From assembly GCF_023757625.1 (NCBI RefSeq), contig NZ_JALGBZ010000006.1:124001-188000 (forward strand): a stretch of 64,000 nucleotides of DNA, read 5' to 3'. This document shows positions 54,378 through 63,236 of this stretch, piece after piece. A program made the translations under genes and the position numbers. The notes under the pieces were generated by a model. The model saw nothing but the letters and a program-made list of their open reading frames with translations. It did not search any database and was not told the origin of the DNA. Origin of the DNA: Halomonas sp. S3-1-1. GTDB taxonomy: Bacteria > Pseudomonadota > Gammaproteobacteria > Pseudomonadales > Halomonadaceae. The stretch's first letter is position 1, and each line of letters opens with the position of its first letter.

Positions 54378-54567
54378 GGGTGAAGTCCTGTGGTCGTCTG
54401 GGCCTTTAAATCCTAAGCGTGGCGATCGCGCCCGAGCAAGCCTAAAACTCCTTTTTTCTCAATCGATTATAAAATGTCCGTAAATGTCCGCTTTCTGGCC
54501 GAAGCACGTATCGTGGCAGTGGCGCTGTCTCGTTAAGCTCTCGTTTCACTCAGCCAGGAAGCCTGCC

Positions 54568-55134
54568 ATGACTCACCCAACGACCGCTTTACTCTTGATC
54601 GATGTTCAAGCCTCCTTTCCCGCCAAGGAGTACTGGGTACAATCGCTTTTCGAGGCCTGGCGCCCTCATCAGCGCGCCCTGCTGGAGTGCGCCAAGGCGC
54701 TGAATATTCCCATCGTGCGGATCTTTCACGAGGCCCCGGGAAGTCACGGGCCTTTCGACCCCGATCATGGCCTGATACGCCCGCTCGACGATTTCGAAGA
54801 TGATGCGGCCGCGACCTTCCACAAGCGCGTACATAACGCGTTTAGCGATACCGGGCTCGAACAGTGGCTACGCGAGCGCGACATCTCGCGCCTGGCGATT
54901 AGCGGTATTCGTACCGAGCAGTGCTGCGAAACCACCGCGCGGGTCGGCTCGGATCTGGGATTTGCGGTCGACTTCGTCAGCGACGCCACGCTCACCTTCC
55001 CCATGACGCGCCACGGTGTGACCTGGTCTGCCGAGGATATCAAGGCGCGCACGGAGCTGGTGCTGGAGGGCCGCTTTGCGCGTATCATCGATACTCAAAA
55101 CATGATCGATGAGTGGCAAACCCGGCGTGACTAG
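54568..55134 (+). CDS. Isochorismatase-family cysteine hydrolase
   Basis: 188 residues. Catalytic triad visible: Asp in TALLLIDVQ, Lys in TFHKRVHNAF and Cys in GIRTEQCCETTARVGSD. The family covers nicotinamidases, isochorismatases and unrelated amidases; residues that mark nicotinamidase metal binding are not evident. AGGAA 7 bases upstream fixes the start. The next gene overlaps its end by 26 bases. Confidence 0.9.
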   Translation: MTHPTTALLLIDVQASFPAKEYWVQSLFEAWRPHQRALLECAKALNIPIVRIFHEAPGSHGPFDPDHGLIRPLDDFEDDAAATFHKRVHNAFSDTGLEQWLRERDISRLAISGIRTEQCCETTARVGSDLGFAVDFVSDATLTFPMTRHGVTWSAEDIKARTELVLEGRFARIIDTQNMIDEWQTRRD

Positions 55135-56164
55135 CTTTCGACCCTTGAATTCGCCGCCCGTAGGTGAGAATGCCCCCCTGCGGGTGGCGGTGCTAATGAT
55201 GCCAGGCCAGGTGCCGCTCGATCTGATCGGACCGCTGCAGGTACTGCACTGCGCCGAACGCCTCTCCTTGAGCGTTGAGATCAGCTACCTGGGTCCGAGC
55301 ACGGCGCTCGAGTGGCTGGGGCCTCTTACCCTGGGCGGCATCGCGCCGCTGCCTTTGGAGCTTTCGCATCACCACTTGCTGCTGATCCCGGGTCAGTATC
55401 GCAGCGCGGTCGACCCGTTAGCCCAGCGGGCGTGCATCGAGTGGCTGAGAGCCAACGTTAACCAGGTCGACACCATGATGACGGTGTGTTCCGCTACCCT
55501 GTTGTTGGCCGAGGGCGGCCTGCTTGACGGCCGCCGCTGCACCACCCACCACACCCTGTTGGATCAGCTGCGCGAGAAGGCGCCGAAGGCCCGCGTGCAG
55601 GGCGACTGTATCTTCATCGAAGACGGGCGCTATTTAACCAGTGCGGGTATTTCCACGGGTATCGATACCATGCTGCACTGGTTGACACGCGTGGGCGGCC
55701 ACGCACTGGGGCTTTCTGTGGCGCGCGAAATGGTACTCTATTTACGCCGCAGCGGTCAGGAGCCCCAGCTCGGCGCTTGGCTGGAAGGCCGTAATCACGT
55801 GGATGAGCGTATTCATCGCGTGCAGGACGCCATTTGCGCCGCACCCGCGAAGGCCTGGCGGGCAGAGGTGCTGGCGTGCCAGGCCGCCATGAGCGAGCGA
55901 CATTTCCGCCGTCAGTTCAAACAGCTGACCGGCATGCAGGTAAGCGACTACATCAGCGGTTTGCGACTACAGCGTGCCAAAACCCTGATGGTGGAAACTA
56001 CCTGGACGCTCGGCCGCATCGCCGACGAGACCGGCTTCGGTGATGAGCGCCAGTTTCGCCGCTGCTGGGCGCGCCTGGAGACGCGCCCGCCCAGCGAGTG
56101 GCGCCGCGCCCATCCCGGCCAAGCGGTAGCGACTACAGCGCCAGCACAATTTGAATTGCCATGA
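55109..56164 (+). CDS. GlxA-type regulator: DJ-1/PfpI domain plus AraC HTH
   Basis: 351 residues. Residues about 25-210 are a DJ-1/PfpI-like domain (VAVLMMPGQVPLDLIGPLQV, MMTVCSATLLLAEGGLL with the nucleophile-elbow Cys, TSAGISTGIDTMLHWL), followed by AraC HTH (VLACQAAMSERHFRRQFKQLTGM, TLGRIADETGFGDERQFRRCW). A GTG at 55127 is an alternative start. Overlap with the isochorismatase gene suggests it controls that enzyme's pathway. Confidence 0.9.
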   Translation: MSGKPGVTSFRPLNSPPVGENAPLRVAVLMMPGQVPLDLIGPLQVLHCAERLSLSVEISYLGPSTALEWLGPLTLGGIAPLPLELSHHHLLLIPGQYRSAVDPLAQRACIEWLRANVNQVDTMMTVCSATLLLAEGGLLDGRRCTTHHTLLDQLREKAPKARVQGDCIFIEDGRYLTSAGISTGIDTMLHWLTRVGGHALGLSVAREMVLYLRRSGQEPQLGAWLEGRNHVDERIHRVQDAICAAPAKAWRAEVLACQAAMSERHFRRQFKQLTGMQVSDYISGLRLQRAKTLMVETTWTLGRIADETGFGDERQFRRCWARLETRPPSEWRRAHPGQAVATTAPAQFELP

Positions 56165-56552
56165 CGATTATGCACACAAGCCCCACGCCGTAGGCGATGG
56201 TGCGCCAGGGCTGAAGGCGTGCAAGATACGCGAGCGTATGCGCGTAGCGCGCCGCGGTGAACCCCATGAACAGCCACATGGCAAGCCCGGGCGACGCCCC
56301 AACCAGCACGTAGGCCATGCCCAGGGCCAAAAAGATGGGGATATTCTCCAGATCGTTGGACCAGGCCTTGCTCGCCTGCTGCACCTGAGGGAGCTCCTCC
56401 TGTGCTGGCTCCTTCCCTGCCATGCGCGCGTCTTCGGGGGTCTTAAAGGTCATTTTGGTAATGCGGTGATACCCCTGATACAGCCCGGTCGCCCACATTT
56501 TGACAAATAGCAGCACCGTCGCCATGGCGTACCAGTAAACAGCGTCATCCAT
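56133..56552 (-). CDS. MAPEG family membrane protein
   Basis: 139 residues, four membrane segments. MDDAVYWYAMATVLLFVKM, RITKMTFKTPEDARMAGK, SNDLENIPIFLALGMAYVLVG and MGFTAARYAHTLAYLARLQPWR fit the MAPEG family (glutathione-linked eicosanoid and detoxification enzymes). The start has AAGGAGG 5 bases upstream. Converges on and overlaps the GlxA-type gene by 32 bases. Confidence 0.92.
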   Translation of the reverse strand: MDDAVYWYAMATVLLFVKMWATGLYQGYHRITKMTFKTPEDARMAGKEPAQEELPQVQQASKAWSNDLENIPIFLALGMAYVLVGASPGLAMWLFMGFTAARYAHTLAYLARLQPWRTIAYGVGLVCIIVMAIQIVLAL

Positions 56553-56700
56553 GAAGGCCTCCTTGTATCGGTTGATGGCCGCCGCGACAAACCCTGCCAC
56601 GGCTTAAAGCCACTGTAAGCATAGCCGACGCTTGTACTAGCGGGGGAAACACCGCCGGTGTTCAATAGGCCCTCATCGAGAGTTTTTAGGCAGCTACCCC

Positions 56701-57498
56701 ATGCGCGATGTGATTTTGCCAGACAGTGCGGCCCGGCTGAATTTTTTCCCGCGCCCGCCCAGTGCCGGGCTCTCCCCTTGGGTGCAGTGCCATTGGAGGC
56801 TCGAGCGTAGCCCCGGCTTTGCGGGCAGCGAGAAGCTCTACCCCGATGCCGGCGCCAGCCTCACCATCACACTCGACCCGCTCAACCCGACGATCACGCT
56901 GTGTGCCAACCGCCATACCCTTTTTGAGACATGGGATACGCCCGCTCGCAAACTGGGGGTTCGTTTCAGGCCCGCCGGCGCCCATGCCCTACTGGGGCTT
57001 TCGCCATCGCGCTTTACCGACACTCACTACCTTCTGGATGACAGTGAACGCTCGCCGCCCTGGCAGGCAAGCCTTTCGCGCGTGGCCGAGCGGCTCTATC
57101 GTTTGACGCCTGATGAGGGCCTGGCGCTGTTGGATGCCTGGCTATGCCAGCGGCTAACGACGCTTACGGCGCCCAGCCGGACGCCACAGTTGGTCGAAGC
57201 GCTTTCGCGGCTTTCCTGCTCGCCACTAGAGGCGGGAGCGCGGCTCGGGCTATCGAGGCGCACGCTGGAGCGCCGGCTCGAGCGCGAGGCAGGTGTCTCC
57301 CCCGGCCAATTAATGGCGTTTGCTCGGCTGCACTACGCTCGCCGCGCGTTGATCGGTTCCCGCCAGCCTCTGGCACAGATCGCCCTGATCTGCGGCTATC
57401 ACGACCAGGCGCACTTCAGTCACGCTTTTAAGCGTTTCGCGCTGGAAGCGCCCGGCGCCTACCGGCAGCGCAAACTGTCGCAAATCTACAAGGCGTAG
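56701..57498 (+). CDS. AraC-family regulator with DUF6597-type sensor
   Basis: 265 residues. N-terminal sensor (SPWVQCHWRLERSPGF, LYPDAGASLTITLDP, KLGVRFRPAGAHALLGL) and C-terminal HTH (LGLSRRTLERRLEREAGVSPGQL, LAQIALICGYHDQAHFSHAFKR). The following AhpD-like gene is 50 bases downstream on the same strand. Confidence 0.9.
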   Translation: MRDVILPDSAARLNFFPRPPSAGLSPWVQCHWRLERSPGFAGSEKLYPDAGASLTITLDPLNPTITLCANRHTLFETWDTPARKLGVRFRPAGAHALLGLSPSRFTDTHYLLDDSERSPPWQASLSRVAERLYRLTPDEGLALLDAWLCQRLTTLTAPSRTPQLVEALSRLSCSPLEAGARLGLSRRTLERRLEREAGVSPGQLMAFARLHYARRALIGSRQPLAQIALICGYHDQAHFSHAFKRFALEAPGAYRQRKLSQIYKA

Positions 57499-57548
57499 CG
57501 CGCGAGGTACCCTACGCTGGCGCTTCATTCACTGATGAGGCCTCCCCC

Positions 57549-58004
57549 ATGACCGAACGTTTATCGCGCCAGCAGGTGTACCAACTCGCTCCGTGGCTCA
57601 AGGCCCCATTAATCACGCTTTCACGCCTCGCCCCAAAGAGCCGTGTGACCCCGGCCATCAAGCATCTGGTGGAGCTGCGCGTTTCGCAGCTCAACGGATG
57701 CGCCTTTTGTCAGCGCCTGCACGCCGAAGAGGCGCGCGACAGCGGCGAGCGCCAGGCGCGGTTGGACGTGCTGCCGGTGTGGGCGGAGGTAGACGCGTTC
57801 GACCCGCTCGAGCGCGCGGCACTAGCCTGGGCCGAGGCGCTGACGCTGGTTCACCAGCACGCTATCGATGACGCGACCTTTGATCAAACACTCGCCGCAT
57901 TCGGCGAGCGCGATCTGCTCGCGCTTACCTCTATCGTGATCGCCATGAACGGCTGGAACCGGCTAGCGGTCGGTATGCGGTTCGCCCCGGATAGGGGAAT
58001 GTAA
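57549..58004 (+). CDS. Carboxymuconolactone decarboxylase / AhpD-like protein
   Basis: 151 residues. AhpD-type active site NGCAFCQRLHAEEA with the CxxC and downstream His, preceded by IKHLVELRVSQL. Likely a thiol-based peroxidase-like activity rather than true decarboxylation. Together with the AraC gene upstream it looks like a small regulated detoxification pair. Confidence 0.9.
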   Translation: MTERLSRQQVYQLAPWLKAPLITLSRLAPKSRVTPAIKHLVELRVSQLNGCAFCQRLHAEEARDSGERQARLDVLPVWAEVDAFDPLERAALAWAEALTLVHQHAIDDATFDQTLAAFGERDLLALTSIVIAMNGWNRLAVGMRFAPDRGM

Positions 58005-58104
58005 GCGGCGATTGCTCACATTTTGAGGGCCTTTTGATACCGGGCTTCTAAAAGCCCAAGCGCTCGTTTACCATGCGCCACCCCCTTCTCGAGCGCTGCC
58101 CGTC

Positions 58105-58848
58105 ATGTCCGCCAATGCCCTGTATACCGATCTTTCTCGTTACTACGATGTCATGTGCGAGGAGATCGACTACCCGGCGCAGAGCCGCGCCGTAGAGCGC
58201 TTGAATCAGCTCTTCGGCAACGGCGGGCGCCGCCACCTTGATCTGGCCTGCGGTACCGGCCCTCATGTGCGCCATTTTCTCGATGCAGGCTTTGAAAGCA
58301 CCGGGCTCGACCTCAACCCGCCCATGCTAAAACAAGCCGCCAGGCGCTGCCCAGAGGCGCGTTTCAGCCAGCAGGATATGGGCGACTTCGTCGTCGACGA
58401 GCCGCAGGATCTGATCACCTGCTTTCTCTACTCGATTCACTACAGCGCGGACGTCGAGCGCCTCAAGGCGTGTATCGAAAGCGCCTGGCGTGCGCTCGAG
58501 GCGGGCGGCGTGTTCTGTTTCAACGCCGTGGACAAGGAGAAGATCGACAACGCCCTTTCGGTCAAACACACCGCGCGCCGGGAAGAGGATACGTTTACGT
58601 TCACCTCGGGTTGGCACTACTCAGGCCAGGGTGAGCGCCAGTCGCTAAAGCTCAGCATCGAGAAAATTACCGCCGGGCAGAGCGAACGCTGGGTCGATGA
58701 GCACGCCATGGTCGCCGTGAACTTTGGCGAGCTGGTCGCGCTATTAAGGCCCTACTTCACCGTCGAGGTGTTCGAGCATGATTTCGAGGCGATCACGCCC
58801 TGGAACGGCGAGACGGGCAACGCGCTGTTCGTGTGCGTAAAGGGGTAG
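58105..58848 (+). CDS. SAM-dependent methyltransferase
   Basis: 247 residues, class I fold. Opening LYTDLSRYYDVMCEEIDYP, motif I HLDLACGTGPHVRHFL, GLDLNPPMLKQAARRC, FSQQDMGDF, and C-terminal TVEVFEHDFEAITPW with GNALFVCVKG. Substrate unknown; resembles small-molecule methyltransferases rather than RNA enzymes. Confidence 0.9.
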   Translation: MSANALYTDLSRYYDVMCEEIDYPAQSRAVERLNQLFGNGGRRHLDLACGTGPHVRHFLDAGFESTGLDLNPPMLKQAARRCPEARFSQQDMGDFVVDEPQDLITCFLYSIHYSADVERLKACIESAWRALEAGGVFCFNAVDKEKIDNALSVKHTARREEDTFTFTSGWHYSGQGERQSLKLSIEKITAGQSERWVDEHAMVAVNFGELVALLRPYFTVEVFEHDFEAITPWNGETGNALFVCVKG

Positions 58849-58868
58849 CGCGACGCTGAAAACGTCGG

Positions 58869-59276
58869 CTACTGCACGTAGTAGCCGCTTACCCGCCAGG
58901 CCCCATCCTCGAGGTGCGGCGTGACGGTCTCGGTCACTTGCCTGTTAGCGAAGCTGGTTTGAAAGGTAAAAACCTTGAGATCCCCGCGGGGCGCGCCGGG
59001 CATGGAGGTTTCGCTGATCACGCGCAGCGGGCGGCGCGACTCCACCGGCCCCATGTCCTTTCGCGCAAGTTCTACGGTGCGCGCCAGCATGTCCGGCGAT
59101 AGCGGGCGCTGCAAAAGCGGAGACGACGATTCCCAGGCTTTCTCGAACTCGCCACTATCGATGCTGGCAAGCCAGGCCATCACCGCCGTTTCCGCGGGGT
59201 CGCTGTGGGCATTGGCGTGGGCGGGTAGCACGGATAAAGCGAAAGCCGCTATTAAGGCGCGGTGCGAAGTAGGCAT
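58869..59276 (-). CDS. DUF4019 exported protein
   Basis: 135 residues. Signal peptide ending ...PAHANA. The rest matches DUF4019 wording: AVMAWLASIDSGEFEKAWESSSPLL, RRPLRVISETSMPG and DGAWRVSGYYVQ. Periplasmic, function unknown. Confidence 0.8.
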   Translation of the reverse strand: MPTSHRALIAAFALSVLPAHANAHSDPAETAVMAWLASIDSGEFEKAWESSSPLLQRPLSPDMLARTVELARKDMGPVESRRPLRVISETSMPGAPRGDLKVFTFQTSFANRQVTETVTPHLEDGAWRVSGYYVQ

Positions 59277-59569
59277 GAAGGCCTCGTATAAAAAAACGGG
59301 TGTCTTCTTTATATCGGTCGTGCGGCAGCGGGCTTTAGCCCGTACTACGCCTTATAGAGCGCAAAACGCTAACCTTTATTTATTCAGCAGGCGTGGGTGC
59401 CAGCGGCTGGTGCCGTATTTGCTTTAGCCTGGCCTTGTCACTAGGGTAGTCAGCGGAGCCACCTCTCACGCTCCCCCGCATATCGCCCTCTCAAACCGGC
59501 GGTATGCAATCCAGCCGGCTATCAATAATTAAAAACGGCATATAAAACGACATTCGCAAGGAAATCATC
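59277..59569. promoter_or_regulatory. Divergent gap before the porin, with hairpin and candidate -10
   Basis: 293 bases. A perfect CGGGCT-TT-AGCCCG hairpin lies at 59329-59342. TATAAA at 59541-59546, 24 bases ahead of the porin ATG, could be its -10 box but no strong -35 fits. Confidence 0.35.
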
Positions 59570-61027
59570 ATGTCCTACCCACACGCATGCCAGTTCAAGC
59601 GGCTGGCACTCGGGCTTAGCGTTTTTGCGGCCATGCTCTCCAGCGCCCAGGCGCAGACCAGTGACGCTCAAACCATCGACGAGCTGCGCGCTCAGCTCAA
59701 TCAGATGCAGCAGCGCATCGAGCAGCTCGAGCGCCAGCAGTCCCAGGGTGCATCGAATAATGATCAATCGATGGCATCGAATCAGGGCATTTCCGGCCAG
59801 AACAGTTCCGACCAGAGCAACTCCAGCCAAAGCGGCTCTAGCCAAACCGGCTCGACTCAAAGCAACGCAAGCCAGGACGCTTATGGCGAAGGCACCGCCA
59901 CCGGTACCTCGGCCAACGGCGAAGAGGCCCAACTGGCCCAGCAAAACCAGCAAGCGCTGGAAGAGATGCAGCAGGTCGAAATTGGCGGGCTGCTCGAACT
60001 CAGCGGCAGCGTCAACGACTGGGACAGCCAGAGCAAGGACACCTCGGGCGATCTCGACTTCGGCAAGTTCGTCGTCACCGTTCAGGGCGAAACCGGCGCT
60101 ATCGACTACTCGATGGCCTACCGCTTCTACAACGACTACCACTTTTTGCAGCACGGCTGGATCGGCTATAACCCCACCGAGCAAGACTCGTTCAAGCTGG
60201 GCTTGGTGCAAACGCCCTTCGGCAACATGGACTACGGTTACCTGGGCTGGTACGGCAACCTGGGGTATATCGCGGGCTTCAACGATAACCAGAATGCCGG
60301 CCTAAAGTGGGACCACTCCGCCGGGCCTTGGGACACCTCGCTTGCGTTTTTCAAAAGCGACAGCCTGGGCAATGGCAACGAGCACTACGGCGCCAACGCC
60401 GTAGGCGATAGCGCCCAGGGCAACAGCGAAGAGAATCAGGTGGCAGCCCGCGTGGGCTACACCTTCGGCCATGACACCGACTACGCCACCCAGGTGAACG
60501 TGTCAGCGAAAGGTGGTCAGCTCTACAACCGCAACACCGAACGTAGCGGCGACAACTGGTCGGCAGCACTCGGCGTGGACGGAAGCTACGGCAACTGGCG
60601 CACTCTGGCCCAAGCCACCACCTACGAGTACAACGCCAAAAACCCGGCAGAGAGTACATCGGGCATTTCCGACAACGCCCTGCAGATCGGTGCGTTCAAC
60701 TTCAACTACCTGATCCCCGCCCAGGGCGAGATCTACTCGGCAAGCGTAGGCTACAGCCTGGACGTGGACTGGGGCCCGGTCGAAAGCCTCTTCTTCTTCA
60801 ACGACTTCAGCGTTATCGATCCATCGGGAGACTTTACCGCCCTCAACGGTGGCTTCGGTGACCAGCAGAACCCGATGGTCAACGATTTGGGCGTGCAGAT
60901 GACCGCCGGACCGTTCTTCGCCTGGTTCGATATCGTCTCGAACAAGAACGGGCTGGACTACTTCGGCTCGCCGGTCGACGACCGCTGGAACACCGCGTTT
61001 TTGACCAACTTCGGCTTCGAGTTCTAA
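59570..61027 (+). CDS. Outer-membrane porin-like protein with coiled coil and Ser/Gln-rich linker
   Basis: 485 residues. Signal peptide (LALGLSVFAAMLSSAQA), then a short coiled coil (IDELRAQLNQMQQRIEQLERQQ), a low-complexity Ser/Gln/Asn/Gly linker (about 63-125 with SSQSGSSQTGSTQSNASQ), and a beta-rich porin-type domain to the end (LDFGKFVVTVQGETG, FKLGLVQTPFG, AGLKWDHSAGPW) closing in FGFEF, an outer-membrane barrel end. It resembles porins whose N-terminal coiled coil ties to peptidoglycan. AAGGAA 7 bases upstream of ATG. The substrate is unknown. Confidence 0.8.
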   Translation: MSYPHACQFKRLALGLSVFAAMLSSAQAQTSDAQTIDELRAQLNQMQQRIEQLERQQSQGASNNDQSMASNQGISGQNSSDQSNSSQSGSSQTGSTQSNASQDAYGEGTATGTSANGEEAQLAQQNQQALEEMQQVEIGGLLELSGSVNDWDSQSKDTSGDLDFGKFVVTVQGETGAIDYSMAYRFYNDYHFLQHGWIGYNPTEQDSFKLGLVQTPFGNMDYGYLGWYGNLGYIAGFNDNQNAGLKWDHSAGPWDTSLAFFKSDSLGNGNEHYGANAVGDSAQGNSEENQVAARVGYTFGHDTDYATQVNVSAKGGQLYNRNTERSGDNWSAALGVDGSYGNWRTLAQATTYEYNAKNPAESTSGISDNALQIGAFNFNYLIPAQGEIYSASVGYSLDVDWGPVESLFFFNDFSVIDPSGDFTALNGGFGDQQNPMVNDLGVQMTAGPFFAWFDIVSNKNGLDYFGSPVDDRWNTAFLTNFGFEF

Positions 61028-61042
61028 CTCTCCCCCAACGCC

Positions 61043-61070
61043 AAAGGCCACCTGTTAAGGTGGCCTTTTT
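61043..61070. terminator. Terminator between porin and DUF1456 gene
   Basis: 10-bp stem AAAGGCCACC / GGTGGCCTTT with a 6-base loop and a T run on the plus strand and A residues on the left, so it may work for both convergent genes. Confidence 0.8.
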
Positions 61071-61088
61071 GGTGTCGAGCGCTACCGC

Positions 61089-61562
61089 TTAGGAAGCCGG
61101 CGACGCTGGACGGTGCTGGTGTTGCAGGCCCATCAGAAAGGTGCGCAGCACCTGGTCCTTACACTCGCGGTAGTTCTTGTGGCTGGGCTTGCGAAAGAAG
61201 GCGCTCAGCTCGTGGGCACTCAGCGGCAATCCTTCACTTTCGAACAGCGCCAGAATGTCTTCGGCCTGCAGGTTCAAGGCGATGCGCAGCTTCTGAAACA
61301 CCTGGTTATTGGTGAGGCTGGACTCCGGCGTCGGCGCCGGGCCTTCACGCTTGCCGCGCTTGTGGCTGATGAAACCATTCAAGAACCCCGCCAGATCCTT
61401 GTCTCGCATTGACTTGACGGCCTCATCGTCATCCTTTTTTAGCCAGGCGGTGACCTGCTCTAGCGACACATGGACGTCAGCCAGCTTGAAAATGGTCACG
61501 ATGGCGGTGTCCTTCAGGTCGAAGGCGTAGCGAAGGCGGCGAAAAATATCGTTATTGGTCAA
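61089..61562 (-). CDS. DUF1456 protein (YehS-like)
   Basis: 157 residues made of two related halves, each opening NN(D/Q)(I/V)F(R/Q)(R/K)LR (TNNDIFRRLRYAFDLKDTAI; LTNNQVFQKLRIALNLQAED), the YehS pattern. Cytoplasmic, function unknown. Follows the next gene on the same strand by 9 bases. Confidence 0.92.
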   Translation of the reverse strand: MTNNDIFRRLRYAFDLKDTAIVTIFKLADVHVSLEQVTAWLKKDDDEAVKSMRDKDLAGFLNGFISHKRGKREGPAPTPESSLTNNQVFQKLRIALNLQAEDILALFESEGLPLSAHELSAFFRKPSHKNYRECKDQVLRTFLMGLQHQHRPASPAS

Positions 61563-61571
61563 CGTTTAATC

Positions 61572-61994
61572 CTAACGGGAGGTCAGCGTGGCCAAAAGCG
61601 CGTCGATCTCGGCTTTTAGCTCGTCGTCTTCGATGTGCGCGGCGCTGGCTTTGGCCTGGCGCAGGCTCTTGAGGGCGGCATCCGACTCATCGAGTTCCAC
61701 CTGAAGTGTCGCCATGGAGTAACCGATCGAGGCGACGTAATCCGGTAAGGGCCGGGCCGCGGCTTTATCCAGCGCTTTCTGGTAAAGCGCTAGCGCCTCA
61801 TCTGATTCTTCGGTGAAGTCCGCCAGCGTTTCCCACTGTTCCGGGTGATCCTTCTCGGTGTACTCGTTGTCGATACAGATCGCCTCGAGCTCGCCATAAA
61901 GCGCCTCGAACGCCTCACGGTCCTCCTTGTGAGCCGCGCGCATCAGCTTTTCGGCCAATTCATACACGGCCTTGTGAAGTTTGGTGTTGATCAT
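61572..61994 (-). CDS. Small helical protein, TPR-like, unknown function
   Basis: 140 residues, mostly alpha-helical and acidic. ALALYQKALDKAAARPLPDYVASIGYSMATLQVELDE split over two helices reads like one or two tetratricopeptide repeats (ALxxYxxAL... followed by helix pairs). No named family. The start at MINTKLHK was chosen since upstream in-frame starts would overlap the FosA gene. Confidence 0.6.
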   Translation of the reverse strand: MINTKLHKAVYELAEKLMRAAHKEDREAFEALYGELEAICIDNEYTEKDHPEQWETLADFTEESDEALALYQKALDKAAARPLPDYVASIGYSMATLQVELDESDAALKSLRQAKASAAHIEDDELKAEIDALLATLTSR

Positions 61995-62059
61995 CGTGTC
62001 TAACGATCCCTTGTCCAGAAATTCAAAACGCGGGGAGTCGCGTTCGTACTGGCGCCATC

Positions 62060-62458
62060 TTAAAGCCAAACGAGCCCGCTGTACGGTTTTGTCGCAATCG
62101 ATGTCAGCCGGCTTCTTAAGCTACCCACGTGAATTTCCAGCTTGTGGCCATCCGGGTCCAGCAGATAGAACGAGGCGCCCTCACTGGTGTTCTCTTTCCA
62201 TCGGGTAACGCTACGCGCTTCGAGCCGCGCGCAAAAGGCCTCGAACTCGGCCTCGCCGACATCGAAGGCGATATGGGTGTAGTCGATCTTTGAATCCGGC
62301 TCGTCGACCGAGAGGCACAGCCACAACTCACCCGCCGAGAGATAAGCGCCGTTATCCCACTTCACGTGGCCGGTGAGACCCAGCGCTTGGGTATAGAACT
62401 CGAGCGAGCGCTCGAGATTGCTCACGGCGAGGGTGATATGGTTCAGGCCCGTGATCAT
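62060..62458 (-). CDS. fosA: Fosfomycin resistance glutathione transferase FosA
   Basis: 132 residues, vicinal-oxygen-chelate fold. Metal ligands His7 (MITGLNHITLAVSN), His in DYTHIAFD and Glu in KLEIHVG; WDNGAYLSAGELWLCLS, SEGASFYLLDPDGHKLE and DLRSRL-like GSLRSRL all match FosA. Adds glutathione to fosfomycin's epoxide. Chromosomal fosA is common in Pseudomonas and enterobacteria; nothing nearby suggests a mobile element. GGAGAG lies 6 bases before the start. Confidence 0.92.
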   Translation of the reverse strand: MITGLNHITLAVSNLERSLEFYTQALGLTGHVKWDNGAYLSAGELWLCLSVDEPDSKIDYTHIAFDVGEAEFEAFCARLEARSVTRWKENTSEGASFYLLDPDGHKLEIHVGSLRSRLTSIATKPYSGLVWL

Positions 62459-62644
62459 GTAGCGCTCTCCCGTCGTTGTTAATCGCTCAGAGGCGGTGCC
62501 TGCTGATCGCACAACCTCTCGAAGTGCCAGGTCTGCACGGTTTGGCCCGTTTCAAGCTATTGAATGAACATGATCATGGCAGGCCGTCGTGGCCAGGCTC
62601 TCCATAAAATTCATTGTGCCTGGTCAACAAGACCCCAGGATCAC

Positions 62645-63193
62645 TCACGCGAGCTGATGCTCCGTCAGGCGATTGCCTGCCTTCCACTGCGCCCGCGTCT
62701 GACGGTAGACCCGGACGGGGCGATCGTGAAACGTGATGAGCTCGCGCTCAACCAACCCCGCCTTGAGCGCCACCTTCCGGGAGGCCAAGTGATCGGGCTC
62801 GACCAACGCGACGATGGAAGACAGTGCCATGTCTTCGAAGACGTGGGCAAGTACTGCTCTGGCGGCCTCGGACGCCAGCCCCTGATGCCAGTAGCGCGTG
62901 GCTAGCCGATAACCCAGCCCGATCTCCTGGCGACCATCGATCTCTTCCGGGCCAAGGCAGCAAAAGCCGATCAGCGCACCGGAGGCTTTCTCGATCAGCG
63001 CCCAGGGCCCAATGTCGTGAGCCGCGAAACACTCGAGCCCCCACTGAATGAACTGTCGCGTCATGGCCTCATCGCACACGCCGCGAATCGAATATTTCAT
63101 GACATCGGGGTCGCCGATAACGCGGACAAGCGACGGCACATCGCTCATCGATAGCGGACGCAGCCATAGCCGCTGCGTTTCGAGATTTTTCAC
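62645..63193 (-). CDS. GNAT acetyltransferase (RimJ/RimL-like)
   Basis: 182 residues. LETQRLWLRPLSMSDVPSLVRV opening, LIGFCCLGP, EIGLGYRLATRYWHQGLASEAARAVLAHVF with the acetyl-CoA loop, and ASRKVALKAGLVERE. GTG start with GGGAGG just upstream. Substrate not assignable. Confidence 0.9.
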   Translation of the reverse strand: MKNLETQRLWLRPLSMSDVPSLVRVIGDPDVMKYSIRGVCDEAMTRQFIQWGLECFAAHDIGPWALIEKASGALIGFCCLGPEEIDGRQEIGLGYRLATRYWHQGLASEAARAVLAHVFEDMALSSIVALVEPDHLASRKVALKAGLVERELITFHDRPVRVYRQTRAQWKAGNRLTEHQLA

Positions 63194-63236
63194 CCTGCCT
63201 CCCTGTGCATGATGACAACGCTATATGAGTACTCCC

